Below, one piece after another: positions 38,914 through 51,460 of a DNA stretch of 64,000 bases. This stretch comes from Saccharomyces uvarum (Eukaryota; Ascomycota; Saccharomycetes; Saccharomycetales; Saccharomycetaceae). Both the position numbers and the translations under genes were made by a program. The DNA is taken from NCBI GenBank assembly GCA_947243795.1, contig OX365934.1, positions 372,001-436,000 on the forward strand. Reading direction: 5' to 3'. Position 1 is the stretch's first letter. Every line of letters starts with the position of its first letter. The notes under the pieces were generated by a model. It was not told the DNA's origin and did no database searches. It saw only the letters and a list, made by a program, of their open reading frames with translations.

Positions 38914-40557
38914 ATGTCCTTACTCAAGCTATGGAGCAAAGAGCCGAAGTCGTCTTCGAGAATAAAAGGCCACGGGATTGTGGGTAGTTACAGCAATAGT
39001 ATGCTGGCCCATAGCAACGTTCGGCAGTTCCGCATTGATATAAACGAGCCGCACAGTGTGTGGAAGCCCGATGAATGCATAACCGGCGAGACAGTCATCG
39101 ACATCAAGAAAAGTATTACCAACGTGGCCATCAAGCTCTCGCTGGTGTGTGAAGTACGAGTGAAGACCGGAAATAGCCCTACCTCCAAGAACAGAAGAGT
39201 AGAGAAGATCTTGGAAAAGTCAACCTTTCTTTACGGGCAGGAGCACATAAAGGCAGCTCCCTCCACCGCGGAGAAAAAACCGTCCATTGACAAGTCCACC
39301 GTTCTTAACGGGCTAAGCAAGGGCGAGCATAGGTTCCCCTTCAGAATAAAAATACCAAGAGGCAAGGGGATGTTGAGCTCCATCAAATTCGAAAGAGGCT
39401 CGATCACATACTTCCTCATCTGCACCTTGGAGTCCCTTAATAACGTCAATGCTCTGAAAAAACCAGAGGCAAGGTGCGAACGTGAGTTCTCGGTCATAGT
39501 GCCGTTGGACGTCTCGAGGCTGCCCAAACAGAAGACCAAGACAGTGGTGCTGCAGTCCGCGTCCATGGTCCAAAACAAAAAGGGCAAATCCTCCGAGGAC
39601 GCGTCCTCCTCCTACACACAACTAACACATAAATCCAACAATTCTAATTCTTCCGGCAGTACGATAACCTCCAAAACATCGGCCCCGCCGATCAAAACAG
39701 TGACTATATCCGTCGACATACCGCACGCCGGGTTCGTTATTGGCGAGACGATCCCCATCGACGTGAAGATCGAACACTATAAGCCCTTCTATCACCCCGC
39801 GGGCCTCACCACCACCCTGGTGAGGATTTGCAGGGTGGGCGGTGCGGGCAAGGACGACCCCATGGAGACCTTCAGAAAGGACATCTGCCAAAGTATCTCC
39901 CCTATATACATCAATCCTGAGACGCTGCAGTTCCAGCCTAGAATACATTTGAAAGTGCCCCTAGACGCATTTTCCACACTCACCTCCGTGAGCAAGTTTT
40001 TCTCCTTCCAATATTACATCGAAGTCATGGTCAATTTGTCCAAGAAAAATGTGGTCTATACAGAATCTAACAGGATCGTTGGAACCCCCGTCGAGGAACA
40101 GAACGGCTCGGGCGTAGAAAACAACATCAACCGTATTCAAAGGAAAATGCTACGCATGGTCAACCCAGAAACTTTGGAAAACGACTCGGAAGGCTACGAA
40201 TCCAGTATATTCTTCAAAGATATGGTCAATGTGGAAAAACTAAAGAGGCTCAGAAACGTCACAGGCATGTCCATCGAAACCGTCATAGGAACGACAAGAT
40301 CCGAGCAGCACCAGCAGCAGCACCAGCAGTACGACACGAACCTCCCTCGTCAACCCGCCAGCACAACCGCGCAAAATCTAGTACCAGACTTGAGAGACTG
40401 GCTATCCCCATTGAATGCATACGAATGCGACGATGTGCCCGTTCCAAAGTATTCCCCCAATGATAGAGTTAACGTACCGTCGGATGACAAACAGGAGCTA
40501 GAGCAAAAAAGACTACAACAACTAGAAAGCGACCCTCCGCCCTGTGATGACTATTGA
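38914..40557 (+). CDS. RIM8: arrestin-related protein of the Rim101 pH-sensing pathway
   Basis: 547 residues (PalF homologue). Rim8 binds the pH sensor Rim21 and recruits ESCRT after ubiquitination. The arrestin N domain (about 25-190) and arrestin C domain (about 265-400, beginning [18 protein letters not shown]) are separated by a Ser/Asn/Thr-rich linker. The C-terminal tail has a short Gln/His-rich stretch ([10 protein letters not shown]) and an SPLNAYE segment near 512; the S. cerevisiae protein binds ESCRT-I through a motif in this tail. The gene is clearly richer in G+C than its neighbour RNA15. Confidence 0.93.
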   Translation: MSLLKLWSKEPKSSSRIKGHGIVGSYSNSMLAHSNVRQFRIDINEPHSVWKPDECITGETVIDIKKSITNVAIKLSLVCEVRVKTGNSPTSKNRRVEKILEKSTFLYGQEHIKAAPSTAEKKPSIDKSTVLNGLSKGEHRFPFRIKIPRGKGMLSSIKFERGSITYFLICTLESLNNVNALKKPEARCEREFSVIVPLDVSRLPKQKTKTVVLQSASMVQNKKGKSSEDASSSYTQLTHKSNNSNSSGSTITSKTSAPPIKTVTISVDIPHAGFVIGETIPIDVKIEHYKPFYHPAGLTTTLVRICRVGGAGKDDPMETFRKDICQSISPIYINPETLQFQPRIHLKVPLDAFSTLTSVSKFFSFQYYIEVMVNLSKKNVVYTESNRIVGTPVEEQNGSGVENNINRIQRKMLRMVNPETLENDSEGYESSIFFKDMVNVEKLKRLRNVTGMSIETVIGTTRSEQHQQQHQQYDTNLPRQPASTTAQNLVPDLRDWLSPLNAYECDDVPVPKYSPNDRVNVPSDDKQELEQKRLQQLESDPPPCDDY

Positions 40558-40936
40558 GAGAGAGGAATAACTCATACATCCGCGGTTATATTTCTGCGTA
40601 TTTCATCTGAACGATTCATGTTTGCATTTTTTTTTTTATTTCACCCCATTAACGATTACGATATTAACTCTACAACTCGAGGCACACAAATAAATATTTA
40701 TATACGTCAATGTGTACTTACGTATGTGTAATGACAAAAACAAAACTTAGCCGTCTTAGGCAAAACAAGATAAGAGAAAAAAAGTAGTAACATTAAATAT
40801 TATCTTATATCTATAAACACCAGGGCTCCGAGTTACAGTATTGTTAAGCTATACGTGATAACGTTGCCCTCCCACGCGGCGTTGTACATCTTACTCTCGT
40901 CATACCTCAACTCCCATCTTTTTTTGCTCCCTGGTT
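40558..40936. other. RIM8-RNA15 convergent intergenic
   Basis: 379 bp of AT-rich 3' flanking DNA with poly-T near 40628-40638. Nothing else was seen. Confidence 0.6.
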
Positions 40937-41465
40937 TCAAAATGCACCAAATTCTCCCCTTAATGCCTTTTGTTTCAAGTCCCATATGGCCATCCTTTCA
41001 TCATCGGGCAATATAGCGATTTGGCTGTCGTTCAGTTGTAGCACTTGCTTTAGGAGGTCCTTCTGCTTGTTTAGCACCGCTGGATCCAGCACTTCGTTAA
41101 CGCTGCTGTTGTTCGTGGACGACGCCTCCTCCTGCGGCTTGGACGCCAACGGAATCAAGTCGTCCACTTTGCATATCCCATTGGTTAGCAGCAGCTCCGC
41201 AGTGACAAAACTCAATTGCGGGCACAGCTCTAACAACGAAACAGCATCATCGGGATGAGTTCTCGTCCACTCTTGGAACGTTTGTAGAAACTTCAACTGA
41301 ACTTCTTTCGGCCTCTTGGCTAGTTCGCTAGATATCATCATTGCCGGAGTGGTCATGTTTATGTTAACGTCGATGCCCGAGGGCAATTCAGGAAATTTCA
41401 GATTCAGGAAATTGGAATTTCCACTGTTCTGAAATTCGTTACTGTTATTATTATTGCTGTTTCCG

Positions 41466-41515
<50 letters not shown>

Positions 41516-41869
41516 CCCACCACTGCCGTTATACTGTTGTGGCTGCTGCTGCTGCTGCTGCGAAACACCCGATATATCGCTATTGCTGGAGTAACCGCAT
41601 TTCAAAAACCTTGAGCCTAATTGGTATCCATTTAAATTACGTACTGCACTGGCGCTAGATTCTAAATCTCTGAATTCGATAAACGCATAACCTTTCGATC
41701 TGCCGGTCTGAGGGTCGAACATCATCTTCAGGTTGATCACAGGCCCTACATTACTGCATAAGTCAAGGATCTGCTCCTCTGTTTGATCATATGGTATGGA
41801 CCCCAGATACACCACCCGGGAAGGTGGGTTGTTCTGTACTCCCGCATTCATACCGCCTTGTCTGCTCAT
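40937..41869 (-). CDS. RNA15: cleavage factor IA RNA-binding subunit Rna15
   Basis: 310 residues, CstF64 homologue. Rna15 recognises A-rich positioning elements during mRNA 3'-end formation. The single RRM (about 18-95) has RNP2 VVYLGSIPY and RNP1 KGYAFIEF. A Gln- then Asn-rich linker with one long poly-Asn run follows (about 103-145, coded by AAC repeats seen as GTT units at 41461-41515). After it come the hinge that binds Rna14 (about 155-215) and a C-terminal three-helix domain. It is longer than I recall for S. cerevisiae (296), through the Asn tract. Confidence 0.95.
41461..41515. repeat. GTT/AAC trinucleotide repeat in RNA15
   Basis: Run of GTT units on the plus strand, coding poly-Asn on the minus strand. 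It is nearly pure, so likely young and variable. Confidence 0.9.
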
Positions 41870-42316
41870 GTCGCTCTTATTTCCTATTACTTGTGTAATC
41901 TATTAACTGGCTTGATACTGCGATGCTGTTGGTAGCCCTCTTGTCTATTCCTTCAGATAATAGTGCAGATATTCTTTCCTGGAGCAAACGTTGGAAGTGA
42001 CTTTGATGCTCCCAAATGAAACAAACTAATCTAAAACCCTCTTATCTAAACGATAGTAACCCTTGTTGATACCCAATTACCACAACTCTGCTGTCCACAC
42101 CGTATCCCGCCGGTGCTCCGATTGGATAGTACGTCTTTCCTGGTATATATTCCATACTCTTTTAAGGAATTTTCACTTCTTACCCGCCTCCGTTATGGTG
42201 ATGTACCCAACTGTTCACTCGATGATGGGATTGCCTACTGAAAAATAACGAAGAAAATAAATGCCCATGCAGCAGAACATTTCAAAACCTCGTCAGTGCG
42301 TACAGGTGTGTTTATC
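41870..42316. other. RNA15-DST1 divergent promoter
   Basis: 447 bp between two start codons. It has mixed composition and no recognised element. A 61-codon ORF at 42063-42248 has no support. Confidence 0.55.
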
Positions 42317-43249
42317 ATGGATAGTAAGGAGGTGTTGGTGCACGTTAAGAACCTAGAAAAGAACAAGACTAATGATGCCACCGTTCTGGAGATCTTGCGT
42401 GCCTTGGATAAAGAGTTCGTCCCCACTGAAAAGCTATTGAGAGAAACAAAAGTTGGTGTGGAAGTCAACAAGTTTAAGAAGTCCGGTAATGTGGAGATCA
42501 GCAAGCTCGTGAAAAAAATGATCAGCTCTTGGAAAGATGCCATCAACAAGAATAAGCGTTCTAGACAAACACAGCAACAACACCATCAAGAGCATGCGTC
42601 AGTTAGTATGGAGAATAAGACGCCTGCGAACGGCTCTATGAACGGTTTAGAACAACCTGTTTCTTCCCAACCAGATGCCACCAAGCAAGAAAAATACGTC
42701 AGCACAAAGCCAAGAAATAGTAAAAATGATGGTGTGGATACAGCTTTATACCACCATAAATTACGTGATCAAGTATTAAAGGCCCTTTACGATGTATTGG
42801 CCAGGGATAGTGAGCATCCTCCCCAATCCATTTTACACACTGCAAAGGCAATAGAGAATGAAATGAATAGAATCAACAACTGCGATACCAGTGAAGCCGC
42901 CTATAAGGGCAGATACCGTATAATTTATTCAAACATCATATCGAAAAACAACCCAGATTTAAAACACAAAATTGCCAATGGTGATATAGCGCCTGAGTTC
43001 TTGGCTACATGCGATGCCAAGGATTTGGCACCAGCACCTTTGAAGCAAAAGATAGAAGAAATTTCCAAACGAAACTTATTCAACGCACAAGGTGCCACTA
43101 TAGAAAGGTCAGTTACTGATAGATTTACATGTGGTAAATGTAAAGAAAAGAAGGTGTCCTACTACCAATTGCAAACAAGATCCGCGGATGAACCATTAAC
43201 CACTTTCTGTACTTGTGAGGCATGTGGTAACAGATGGAAGTTTTCTTAG
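42317..43249 (+). CDS. DST1: transcription elongation factor TFIIS
   Basis: 310 residues from the ATG at 42317. Seven upstream codons (MRTGVFI) are excluded because TFIIS starts MDSKEVLVHVKNLEKNK. Domain I (LW/TFIIS N, about 1-78), a variable Gln/His linker, domain II (about 135-250), and the C-terminal zinc ribbon (about 265-310), with Cys pairs in CGKCKEK and CEACGNRW and the catalytic RSADE hairpin. It stimulates RNA cleavage by arrested Pol II. Rpb9, at the window start, works in the same process. Confidence 0.97.
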   Translation: MDSKEVLVHVKNLEKNKTNDATVLEILRALDKEFVPTEKLLRETKVGVEVNKFKKSGNVEISKLVKKMISSWKDAINKNKRSRQTQQQHHQEHASVSMENKTPANGSMNGLEQPVSSQPDATKQEKYVSTKPRNSKNDGVDTALYHHKLRDQVLKALYDVLARDSEHPPQSILHTAKAIENEMNRINNCDTSEAAYKGRYRIIYSNIISKNNPDLKHKIANGDIAPEFLATCDAKDLAPAPLKQKIEEISKRNLFNAQGATIERSVTDRFTCGKCKEKKVSYYQLQTRSADEPLTTFCTCEACGNRWKFS

Positions 43250-43685
43250 AAAGAAAGAAAAAGGGATACTTGGATATGGAAACAAGAAAAGGAAAAAGAG
43301 GGAAACAGAGCAAGCAACCTGCTTTCTAACGGTATTCTTATCGAGACTAAGCAGGCTGGAGCCCGGGAAGGATGAAAAGGTCAGATATGCAATCACGTCT
43401 AATTGCAAATATGACTAGTTGATAGGATGTACATGTATTCGTATACTAATAATGTAATTTCTTTCGTTTCGTTCCACATATTTTTTTTGTATTGTTAAAT
43501 TACTTTGTATTATATAAATTTTTCACATTTTTGTTTATTGATCTTCTATGCATTATGGCACCCACGGACTGGATGAAATAGAAGTGCAGCTTCAACCACA
43601 ACAACAATAAAGTCAAAAAAAAGGCAAGAAGAAGAAGAAGAAGAAGAAGAAGAAGGACAGTAAGTTTAAATTACTGACATTTACA
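43250..43685. other. DST1 to YGL041W-A intergenic
   Basis: 436 bp, AT-rich. It contains a GAA microsatellite (about 43625-43654) directly in the leader of the next gene. Nothing else was seen. Confidence 0.6.
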
Positions 43686-44150
43686 ATGTTGAGAGAATTA
43701 TGGAAACAAGGTTTTAACGTCGCTCGTTCGATGAAGTTTTCGAATGGGTCCATCACTAACAACACCCAGGGTTTAAGGAGAACTTCTCCGGTATATGCCA
43801 AAAGAAGCTATGCTCAGTCTTGGGACAACAGACAACCTAACGATAAGATCGATGCGCACATCAAAGTACAAAAACTCATGGACGAAATAAACTCAAAGCC
43901 TAACGTTCTGGAGAAATTAGAAGAGGTTAGTAACATAATGATCGAGAAGAAACTAGTTAATTTAGATGGGACTTCTGCCACTGAAGAGAACACGATGAAG
44001 CCATGGCAAATGATCAAGATTCTAATGGACAAAGATTTAAGGCATGCAATGAAGGAATTCAAATCAGAATTGCAAAAATCTGGCATCCAATTAGGACCGG
44101 ACCAATTAGGCCCATTAATGACCGTTTTAGGATTAGAAAAGAAAAAATAA
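43686..44150 (+). CDS. YGL041W-A: small mitochondrial protein of unknown function (YGL041W-A orthologue)
   Basis: 154 residues. The N-terminal 40 residues (MLRELWKQGFNVARSMKF, later GLRRTSPVYAKRSYAQS) look like a cleavable mitochondrial presequence. The rest is helical: IKVQKLMDEINSKPNVLEKLEEVSNIM (about 60-85) and the tail KSGIQLGPDQLGPLMTVLGLEKKK. There is no transmembrane segment and no catalytic motif. It is conserved with S. cerevisiae at this position, which argues it is a real gene. Function is not known to me. Confidence 0.85.
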   Translation: MLRELWKQGFNVARSMKFSNGSITNNTQGLRRTSPVYAKRSYAQSWDNRQPNDKIDAHIKVQKLMDEINSKPNVLEKLEEVSNIMIEKKLVNLDGTSATEENTMKPWQMIKILMDKDLRHAMKEFKSELQKSGIQLGPDQLGPLMTVLGLEKKK

Positions 44151-44384
44151 AGGGAAATGAAAATGAACAAAAGCATCATCGATTCTTTTGTCTTTCATGT
44201 GTATATACTACGTATGAATGATTACATAAATATTCACTAAGAGCCTTACAGGATTTATTGTATTGCTTATTAGATCGCATCTCTTTTTCAAACCCTACCG
44301 GATTTAGATGCTTGCTGCCCGCACTACTACATTTGTCTTATCATTGTTCCTATTGTTTTGTTACTATTTACAATGTGCGCTTGT

Positions 44385-46450
<2,066 letters not shown>

Positions 46451-46783
46451 TGTTGAAACAAGATTCAACTATCGTCCATCTATTACTATTATATACGGTG
46501 TTAAAAGATGACATAAATTACAAGACCAGTAAATTAAGATTCAAACTGTCATCGAAATTAATGGAAGCTGAAGCGCAAGGATTGGTATTGTAATAGGGTC
46601 AATGAATGATAACATATAAAAAGAGGAACAGAATCATTTATAATATTATGCAAAATTGCAGATTTCTTTTTATGGATTCCTAAATCCATGAGGAGAATAT
46701 CTAGTATAATCTATATACGTAATATTATAACATTAAGAAACAATGGAATCCCAAAGATCATCATACAACTTTAATGGTCAATA
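46451..46783 (+). mobile_element. delta (Ty1/Ty2-type) solo LTR with target-site duplication
   Basis: 333 bp, starting TGTTGAAAC, close to the standard 334-bp delta length. It is bracketed by identical 5-bp repeats TGTAC at 46446-46450 and 46784-46788. All main delta landmarks are in order. No internal Ty sequence is present, so it is a solo LTR. It lies about 370 bp upstream of a tRNA gene, in the usual Ty1 target zone, and is moderately diverged. Confidence 0.88.
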
Positions 46784-47156
46784 TGTACCACTAGCTTGAC
46801 TTAGGAGTCTGGCTAGTAATTGATGATATTATAGTTACCTAGAACACCCACACGGTTCCACAAGAGCATACACGTTCGTATTAGCTTGGCGCGCCTGGTA
46901 GTTACCCAAGAAAATCACCCCAAAAAAGAGTCTGGCATATATAATCGTACACATCTAGTTGATCGAATGAAAAATATCACCATTCTAATTCCCTATTTCG
47001 TTTCCTTCAATAAAAAACCATCACCAGCGAAGGATCGTTACCAATAAGAATAATAGACTGCCATTTTTGCAGATAAATCGATGTTCACTAATAATTCGGA
47101 TAGTTACTTATCCTGAAACTGACGACCTCTGACACTATCCTTTTCAACAAATAAGC
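46784..47156. other. LTR to tRNA-Leu(CAA) flank
   Basis: 373 bp of AT-rich DNA upstream of a Pol III gene. I do not recognise a further Ty remnant in it. Confidence 0.5.
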
Positions 47157-47271
47157 GGTTGTTTGGCCGAGCGGTCTAAGGCGCCTGATTCAAGAAAACA
47201 TCTTGACTGCAGTTAACTGTGGGAATACTCAGGTATCGTAAGATGCAAGAGTTCGAATCTCTTAGCAACCA
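47157..47271 (+). tRNA. tL(CAA): tRNA-Leu (CAA), with intron
   Basis: 115 nt. Acceptor GGTTGTT pairs with AGCAACC after a type II extra arm. The anticodon CAA is followed by G, then a 33-nt intron (47195-47227), and the second exon begins CTCAGG. This intron is standard for yeast tRNA-Leu(CAA). The discriminator is A. Confidence 0.97.
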
Positions 47272-48136
47272 TTATTTTTAGTTTTTTTTTAATAGCCAGG
47301 TTCGTTTAGCACGTCCTAAAGCAATGACGTTTATCAAGATGTCTAAAGGTTTAAAGTAATTGCCTTCCAGCTCATTGATAAACTGCAACGTGCCTTTTTA
47401 ATTTTTTGCTCCTCAAATAAATACACGGTTAATGGGTTTGCCGATAGCCGAGTACATTGAGAGCGTATAAGGAAATATTACATTCAATGTAAGAAGGGAG
47501 GGGGGTGGGGGAGAGCTTGCACGCCGTTTTTGAGCAGAGTACGATTATCAAGAAGAAAGCGATATAGTATTACATAAAAGCGGATGCTCACAGTACATTT
47601 ACATGTCGGGCGACAATAAAAGCTTAAGGAGCAGTTGGTGAGGTGAACTCAATGGGCATTCGGTTAGACTTAAGGATAACTTCTGCATACCCAAGACGGG
47701 AAATAAAGTGTTTTGAGGTAAAACTTTACTAAGCAATCAAGAAATATACTCAACATTTCTCTTATTTTAAAACTAATGAAGATCATAATTTTTTATTGGT
47801 CCAAAAAAAGAAAAAGGCCTTTTAAATGGTAACTTAAATGGTAACACTGACGTGCGGACGCACTCTGCTACATCGTCTCGATTCGGCTTGGTTTGGTTCG
47901 GCCTGTTTTAATTCGGCTTGGTTTAGCTCGGCTTGGTTTGCCTAAAGAATTTCTTTACGTAAACAGATTTTAAAAAGGTCAAAGCATAAAAGAGCATAAT
48001 ACAATAGAAACCCGTCATTCCTGAGGAAGTATTTGCAACTCGATTCATTTCTACTGTAAAAAAATTAAACAACACATTATTCGATTGTATAAAACTCAAA
48101 GAAACAAGTTATAAAAAAATATTGAACAAAATAATC
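47272..48136. other. tRNA-Leu to YGL039W intergenic
   Basis: 865 bp, without a credible ORF. It contains a G-rich run (47495-47512), an array of four degenerate 15-bp units at 47882-47941, and a TAAATGGTAAC doublet near 47824-47842. The last 150 bp is an A-rich leader. Confidence 0.55.
47882..47941 (+). repeat. four degenerate 15-bp tandem repeats (TTCGGCTTGGTTTGG type)
   Basis: Units begin at 47882, 47897, 47912 and 47927, all built on YTCGGCYTGKTTTRR. They lie about 200 bp upstream of the YGL039W start, in promoter position. Confidence 0.85.
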
Positions 48137-49189
48137 ATGACTACTAAAGAAATCACTGTTTTCGTTTCGGGCGCCACAGGTTTCATTGCCTTACACGTTG
48201 TGCATGATTTATTGAAAGCTGGATACAAGGTAATTGGTTCAGGTAGATCTCAAGAAAAGAACGATGGTATATTGAAGAAATTCAATAACAATCCCAATCT
48301 TTCAATGGAAATTGTCAAAGACATCGCTATACCAAATGCCTTTGATGATGTTTTCCAAAGGCGTGGTAGGGAAATCAAAGTTGTCTTGCATATAGCTTCT
48401 CCAGTCCATTTCAAAACCACTGATTTTGAGAAGGACCTTCTAATTCCAGCTGTGAATGGTACCAAGTCCATTTTAGAAGCAATTAAAAAATACGCCGCAG
48501 ACACCGTTGAAAAGGTCGTCGTCACCTCTTCTGTTGCTGCGCTTGCTAACAATATAGATATAAAAAACAACAACTTAGTTATTACCGAGGAGAGTTGGAA
48601 CAAGGACACCTGGGAAAGCTGTCAAGCTGATGCCGTTGCCGCATATTGCGGTTCCAAGAAGTTCGCTGAACAAGCTGCTTGGAACTTCCTTAAGGAAAAT
48701 CAATCGAGCGTCAAGTTTACACTCTCCACTATCAACCCAGGGTTCGTTTTTGGCCCTCAAATGTTTGCCGATTCACTTAAAGACGGTATAAATAGTTCTT
48801 CAGGTATTATTGCTCAATTAGTTCGTTCTAAGACCGGTGGAAAGTTTTACAATTACAGCGGCCCATTTATTGACGTCCGTGACGTTTCGAAAGCTCACTT
48901 AGCTGCATTTGAAAATTCTGAATGTGCTGGTGAAAGATTGCTCTTGAGCGAAGATTTATTCTGCTCCCAAGAAGCACTTGATATTTTGAACGAAGAATTT
49001 CCCCAGTTAAAGGGTAAGATTACTGCCGGTGAACCTGGCAGCGGTCCAAGCTTTCTAGAAAAAAACTCATGCAGGTTCGACAACTCTAAGACCAAAAAAT
49101 TGCTGGGATTTAAGTTTCACAACTTCAGGGATTGCATTGTCGATACCGCATCTCAAATGTTAGAAGTTCAAAATGAAGCCTTAAATTAG
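48137..49189 (+). CDS. YGL039W: NADPH-dependent aldehyde/ketone reductase of the Gre2/Ari1 family
   Basis: 350 residues from the ATG at 48137; five codons of an upstream Met (MNKII) are dropped because the family starts just before the Rossmann strand. The nucleotide-binding motif [13 protein letters not shown] (about 10-22) and the extended-SDR active motif YCGSKKF (about 172-178) are present, with the upstream Ser in VTSSVAAL. These enzymes reduce aldehydes and ketones, including methylglyoxal and lignocellulose aldehydes. The S. cerevisiae paralogues are GRE2, ARI1 and YDR541C. Exact substrate is not determined from sequence. Confidence 0.93.
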   Translation: MTTKEITVFVSGATGFIALHVVHDLLKAGYKVIGSGRSQEKNDGILKKFNNNPNLSMEIVKDIAIPNAFDDVFQRRGREIKVVLHIASPVHFKTTDFEKDLLIPAVNGTKSILEAIKKYAADTVEKVVVTSSVAALANNIDIKNNNLVITEESWNKDTWESCQADAVAAYCGSKKFAEQAAWNFLKENQSSVKFTLSTINPGFVFGPQMFADSLKDGINSSSGIIAQLVRSKTGGKFYNYSGPFIDVRDVSKAHLAAFENSECAGERLLLSEDLFCSQEALDILNEEFPQLKGKITAGEPGSGPSFLEKNSCRFDNSKTKKLLGFKFHNFRDCIVDTASQMLEVQNEALN

Positions 49190-49562
49190 TACACACCAAG
49201 AGCTTTCTCTCACTTTCCCTACATAAACACAATTATAGATAATTAGCATGTAAAAGACGTTAATGTCATGAATGTTTTGCGTTTTTGAGCTGACGCTTAG
49301 GTGATGTTAAGAAAAACGGGTAGCTAAAATTTGGAAAGTTTTGGAAGGCTGTTGTAGAATGCAAGAATTTGAATCTCTTGATAACTCCTAGATTTCTGCA
49401 TTATATTGAACCTTTGTTATTCTAATCTGCTAACAGGCACTATTTTTTTTTGATGTGTATGGCTATGTAGTTGGAAATCGAGTAAGGAATTCGTAAAGCG
49501 AATGAATGAAAATCTAGGAATATATCTTATTTAGAAGGACTAAGATGAAGAGGAAAGTTTAA
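49190..49562. other. YGL039W-OCH1 convergent intergenic with tRNA fragment
   Basis: 373 bp. It holds a tRNA-Leu-like 3' fragment at about 49352-49387 and otherwise AT-rich DNA. Confidence 0.55.
49352..49387 (+). pseudogene. tRNA-Leu 3' fragment (T-arm and acceptor)
   Basis: GTAGAATGCAAGAATTTGAA then TCTCTTGATAACT parallels the 3' part of the tRNA-Leu(CAA) gene at 47157-47271 (GTAAGATGCAAGAGTTCGAA, TCTCTTAGCAACC). The T-loop TTCGAAT has become TTTGAAT and there is no 5' half, so it is a dead remnant. Confidence 0.6.
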
Positions 49563-51011
49563 TTATGTATGGCCAGCATTTCTATCAGCATCATCTTTCC
49601 AGGTCCCACCAAACATATGCTTTACAAAAGCCATTTTATCATCACTTGATTGAGCACCCATTTGATTCACATCTGGAGAGAAACTTGTTATTGGTAAGAC
49701 CATCACATCATCTACAATAACGGGATCTTTCAAAAAGGAGAAGAATTCCCATGGCATTACGTTTGATGACTGTAAGGATTCTGATATTTTTTTATAAAAC
49801 CTTCTTGTTGATTTGGACAATGCACTACTATCAGCTTCGCTTGTTGACACAGAAGCGCCGTCTTCTTCTTCGTTCTTGTTCAGGTTCGGGTTGATCAGCA
49901 GGATATCGTTGTTGTGTTGGAGTACATTGTTCATATATTCGAAAATGATGTCAGAGAAAATACCTGGACCTGTCCAATTCATAATGTCTGTACCATCGAC
50001 GTTCTTGTTATTTTTCGATTCGGAGTGAGGGTAAGTTTCGTTATTACGTCTCTGATACCTATAGTTTACATTGTAGTCTTCGTCATTGGTTGGATCTAAA
50101 ACAACTTTGATAGGGAGGCCTGGATCTTGCACACTCATTAGAGTCGTGGCGGTGATATTCAAGATCAGTTCTCTTAATATTGGGTGGCCTGGTTTAGCCT
50201 GGATGGTCCATTGACAAAACTGGATTCTACGAGCATACCACGTACTCCAATCCTCTCTGTCGGGATCAGCTTCAATGCCGATGACCAACCCTGGCTGCTG
50301 CTGTATTTTACCGTCTATGACAGGCGAAACTTTTAAATTTTTATAAGGAATGGGGGTGTTCACGTTTATTATATTGTCCATCCATGACTTGTTTTGCGAA
50401 GGCCATGATTCAATTGGTTTCAGAAGCGTGGTATCCATGTCCGAGTAGACACCACCTCTTGCAAATAACAATAAATACCTTAAGAAATCCGCCTTTAAGA
50501 TATTTATAGGCATCAGTTTGAACGCCCGCACGACAAGCGGAACAGTGCCGTAAAGATTCTCCAAAAGGGGAATGATGGAGTCGTCCGGGATCAAAGAGTA
50601 TTGAGAGTACTCTGAAGATGAAGGTGAAGACGAAGATGAAGCTGTCCATGTTTTTTGATAAGTTTTGAAAGTGGAGGGGAAATCCTTACCACCTGTACCT
50701 ACTTTCCAGGTCTGCCATACCCTCTGCGGGATGGGAGCCTGAGGGTCGTAAGGGAATGCAAATGAAAGTTGATCACGTAAATCGTGCAATTCATTTTTCT
50801 TCTTGTTGAATGAAACATCCGCTTTTAAATTCAAGTTCTGCGAATGCGAAGTCGTAGGCAAAATGGTATAGTCTTTTTTATTAGGGTAAAACTGAGAAAA
50901 CAATCTTTTGTTTGACGAATGGAATGACAGCAAAGTGTAGAAGAGAAGAATGGTTGCGAGTATCGTCTTTGATCTCCTCGTGGCAAGCAGATGGGGTAGC
51001 TTCCTAGACAT
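49563..51011 (-). CDS. OCH1: initiating alpha-1,6-mannosyltransferase of the Golgi
   Basis: 482 residues from the Met at 51009-51011 (MSRKLPHLLATRRSK); 30 upstream in-frame codons are Lys/Glu-rich 5' leader. This is a type II membrane protein: basic cytosolic tail, signal anchor at about 14-30 (TILATILLFYTLLSFH), then a lumenal GT32 domain. The DxD motif is in GGVYSDMDTTLLKP (about 184-197), after FLRYLLLFARGG. Och1 adds the first outer-chain mannose to N-glycans in the cis-Golgi. It acts downstream of Alg2 and Alg13. Confidence 0.96.
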   Translation of the reverse strand: MSRKLPHLLATRRSKTILATILLFYTLLSFHSSNKRLFSQFYPNKKDYTILPTTSHSQNLNLKADVSFNKKKNELHDLRDQLSFAFPYDPQAPIPQRVWQTWKVGTGGKDFPSTFKTYQKTWTASSSSSPSSSEYSQYSLIPDDSIIPLLENLYGTVPLVVRAFKLMPINILKADFLRYLLLFARGGVYSDMDTTLLKPIESWPSQNKSWMDNIINVNTPIPYKNLKVSPVIDGKIQQQPGLVIGIEADPDREDWSTWYARRIQFCQWTIQAKPGHPILRELILNITATTLMSVQDPGLPIKVVLDPTNDEDYNVNYRYQRRNNETYPHSESKNNKNVDGTDIMNWTGPGIFSDIIFEYMNNVLQHNNDILLINPNLNKNEEEDGASVSTSEADSSALSKSTRRFYKKISESLQSSNVMPWEFFSFLKDPVIVDDVMVLPITSFSPDVNQMGAQSSDDKMAFVKHMFGGTWKDDADRNAGHT

Positions 51012-51460
51012 AATCTCTTTCTTTTTAATTTTCTTTCTTTCCTCCTTTGGATTGCTGTTTCGGCTGCGTTGCACGACAAGAAGAGGAAGGAGGTATGACA
51101 ATCCTTTATGTTAAATACAAAGATGTGAATGCGAAAGGAGAATGTAGATTGTTGGGAGGACAAGACTGGTATATGATCAAGGCAAAGAAAGACATTGGTT
51201 AGCTGCCTTGATTTAGAAGGTTGAGGTTGCTGTCCCTGCAACGTGAAAAAACATTTAAAGGCGCACGAAGATTGAGGCCGGCCCGATTTTTCGCGGTGGG
51301 CCGGCCCAAGTGGGCTCAAGCAGCTTACCCAAAGTAGAATGAAGAGAGGCGTAAAGACGTTAGAGATTATTTCTGTTATTATTCCTCCGCTATATGGTGG
51401 ATATAGATATATATGTAATACTTATATAGTGAGCTCTGGAACCCGCATGCCGCCAGGCTA
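51012..51460. other. OCH1 promoter and PNC1 3' region
   Basis: 449 bp. A GC-rich inverted repeat with 9-bp arms, GGCCGGCCC at 51276-51284 and its complement at 51298-51306 (13-nt spacer), lies about 270 bp upstream of OCH1. TA-rich DNA lies near 51398-51420. Confidence 0.55.
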
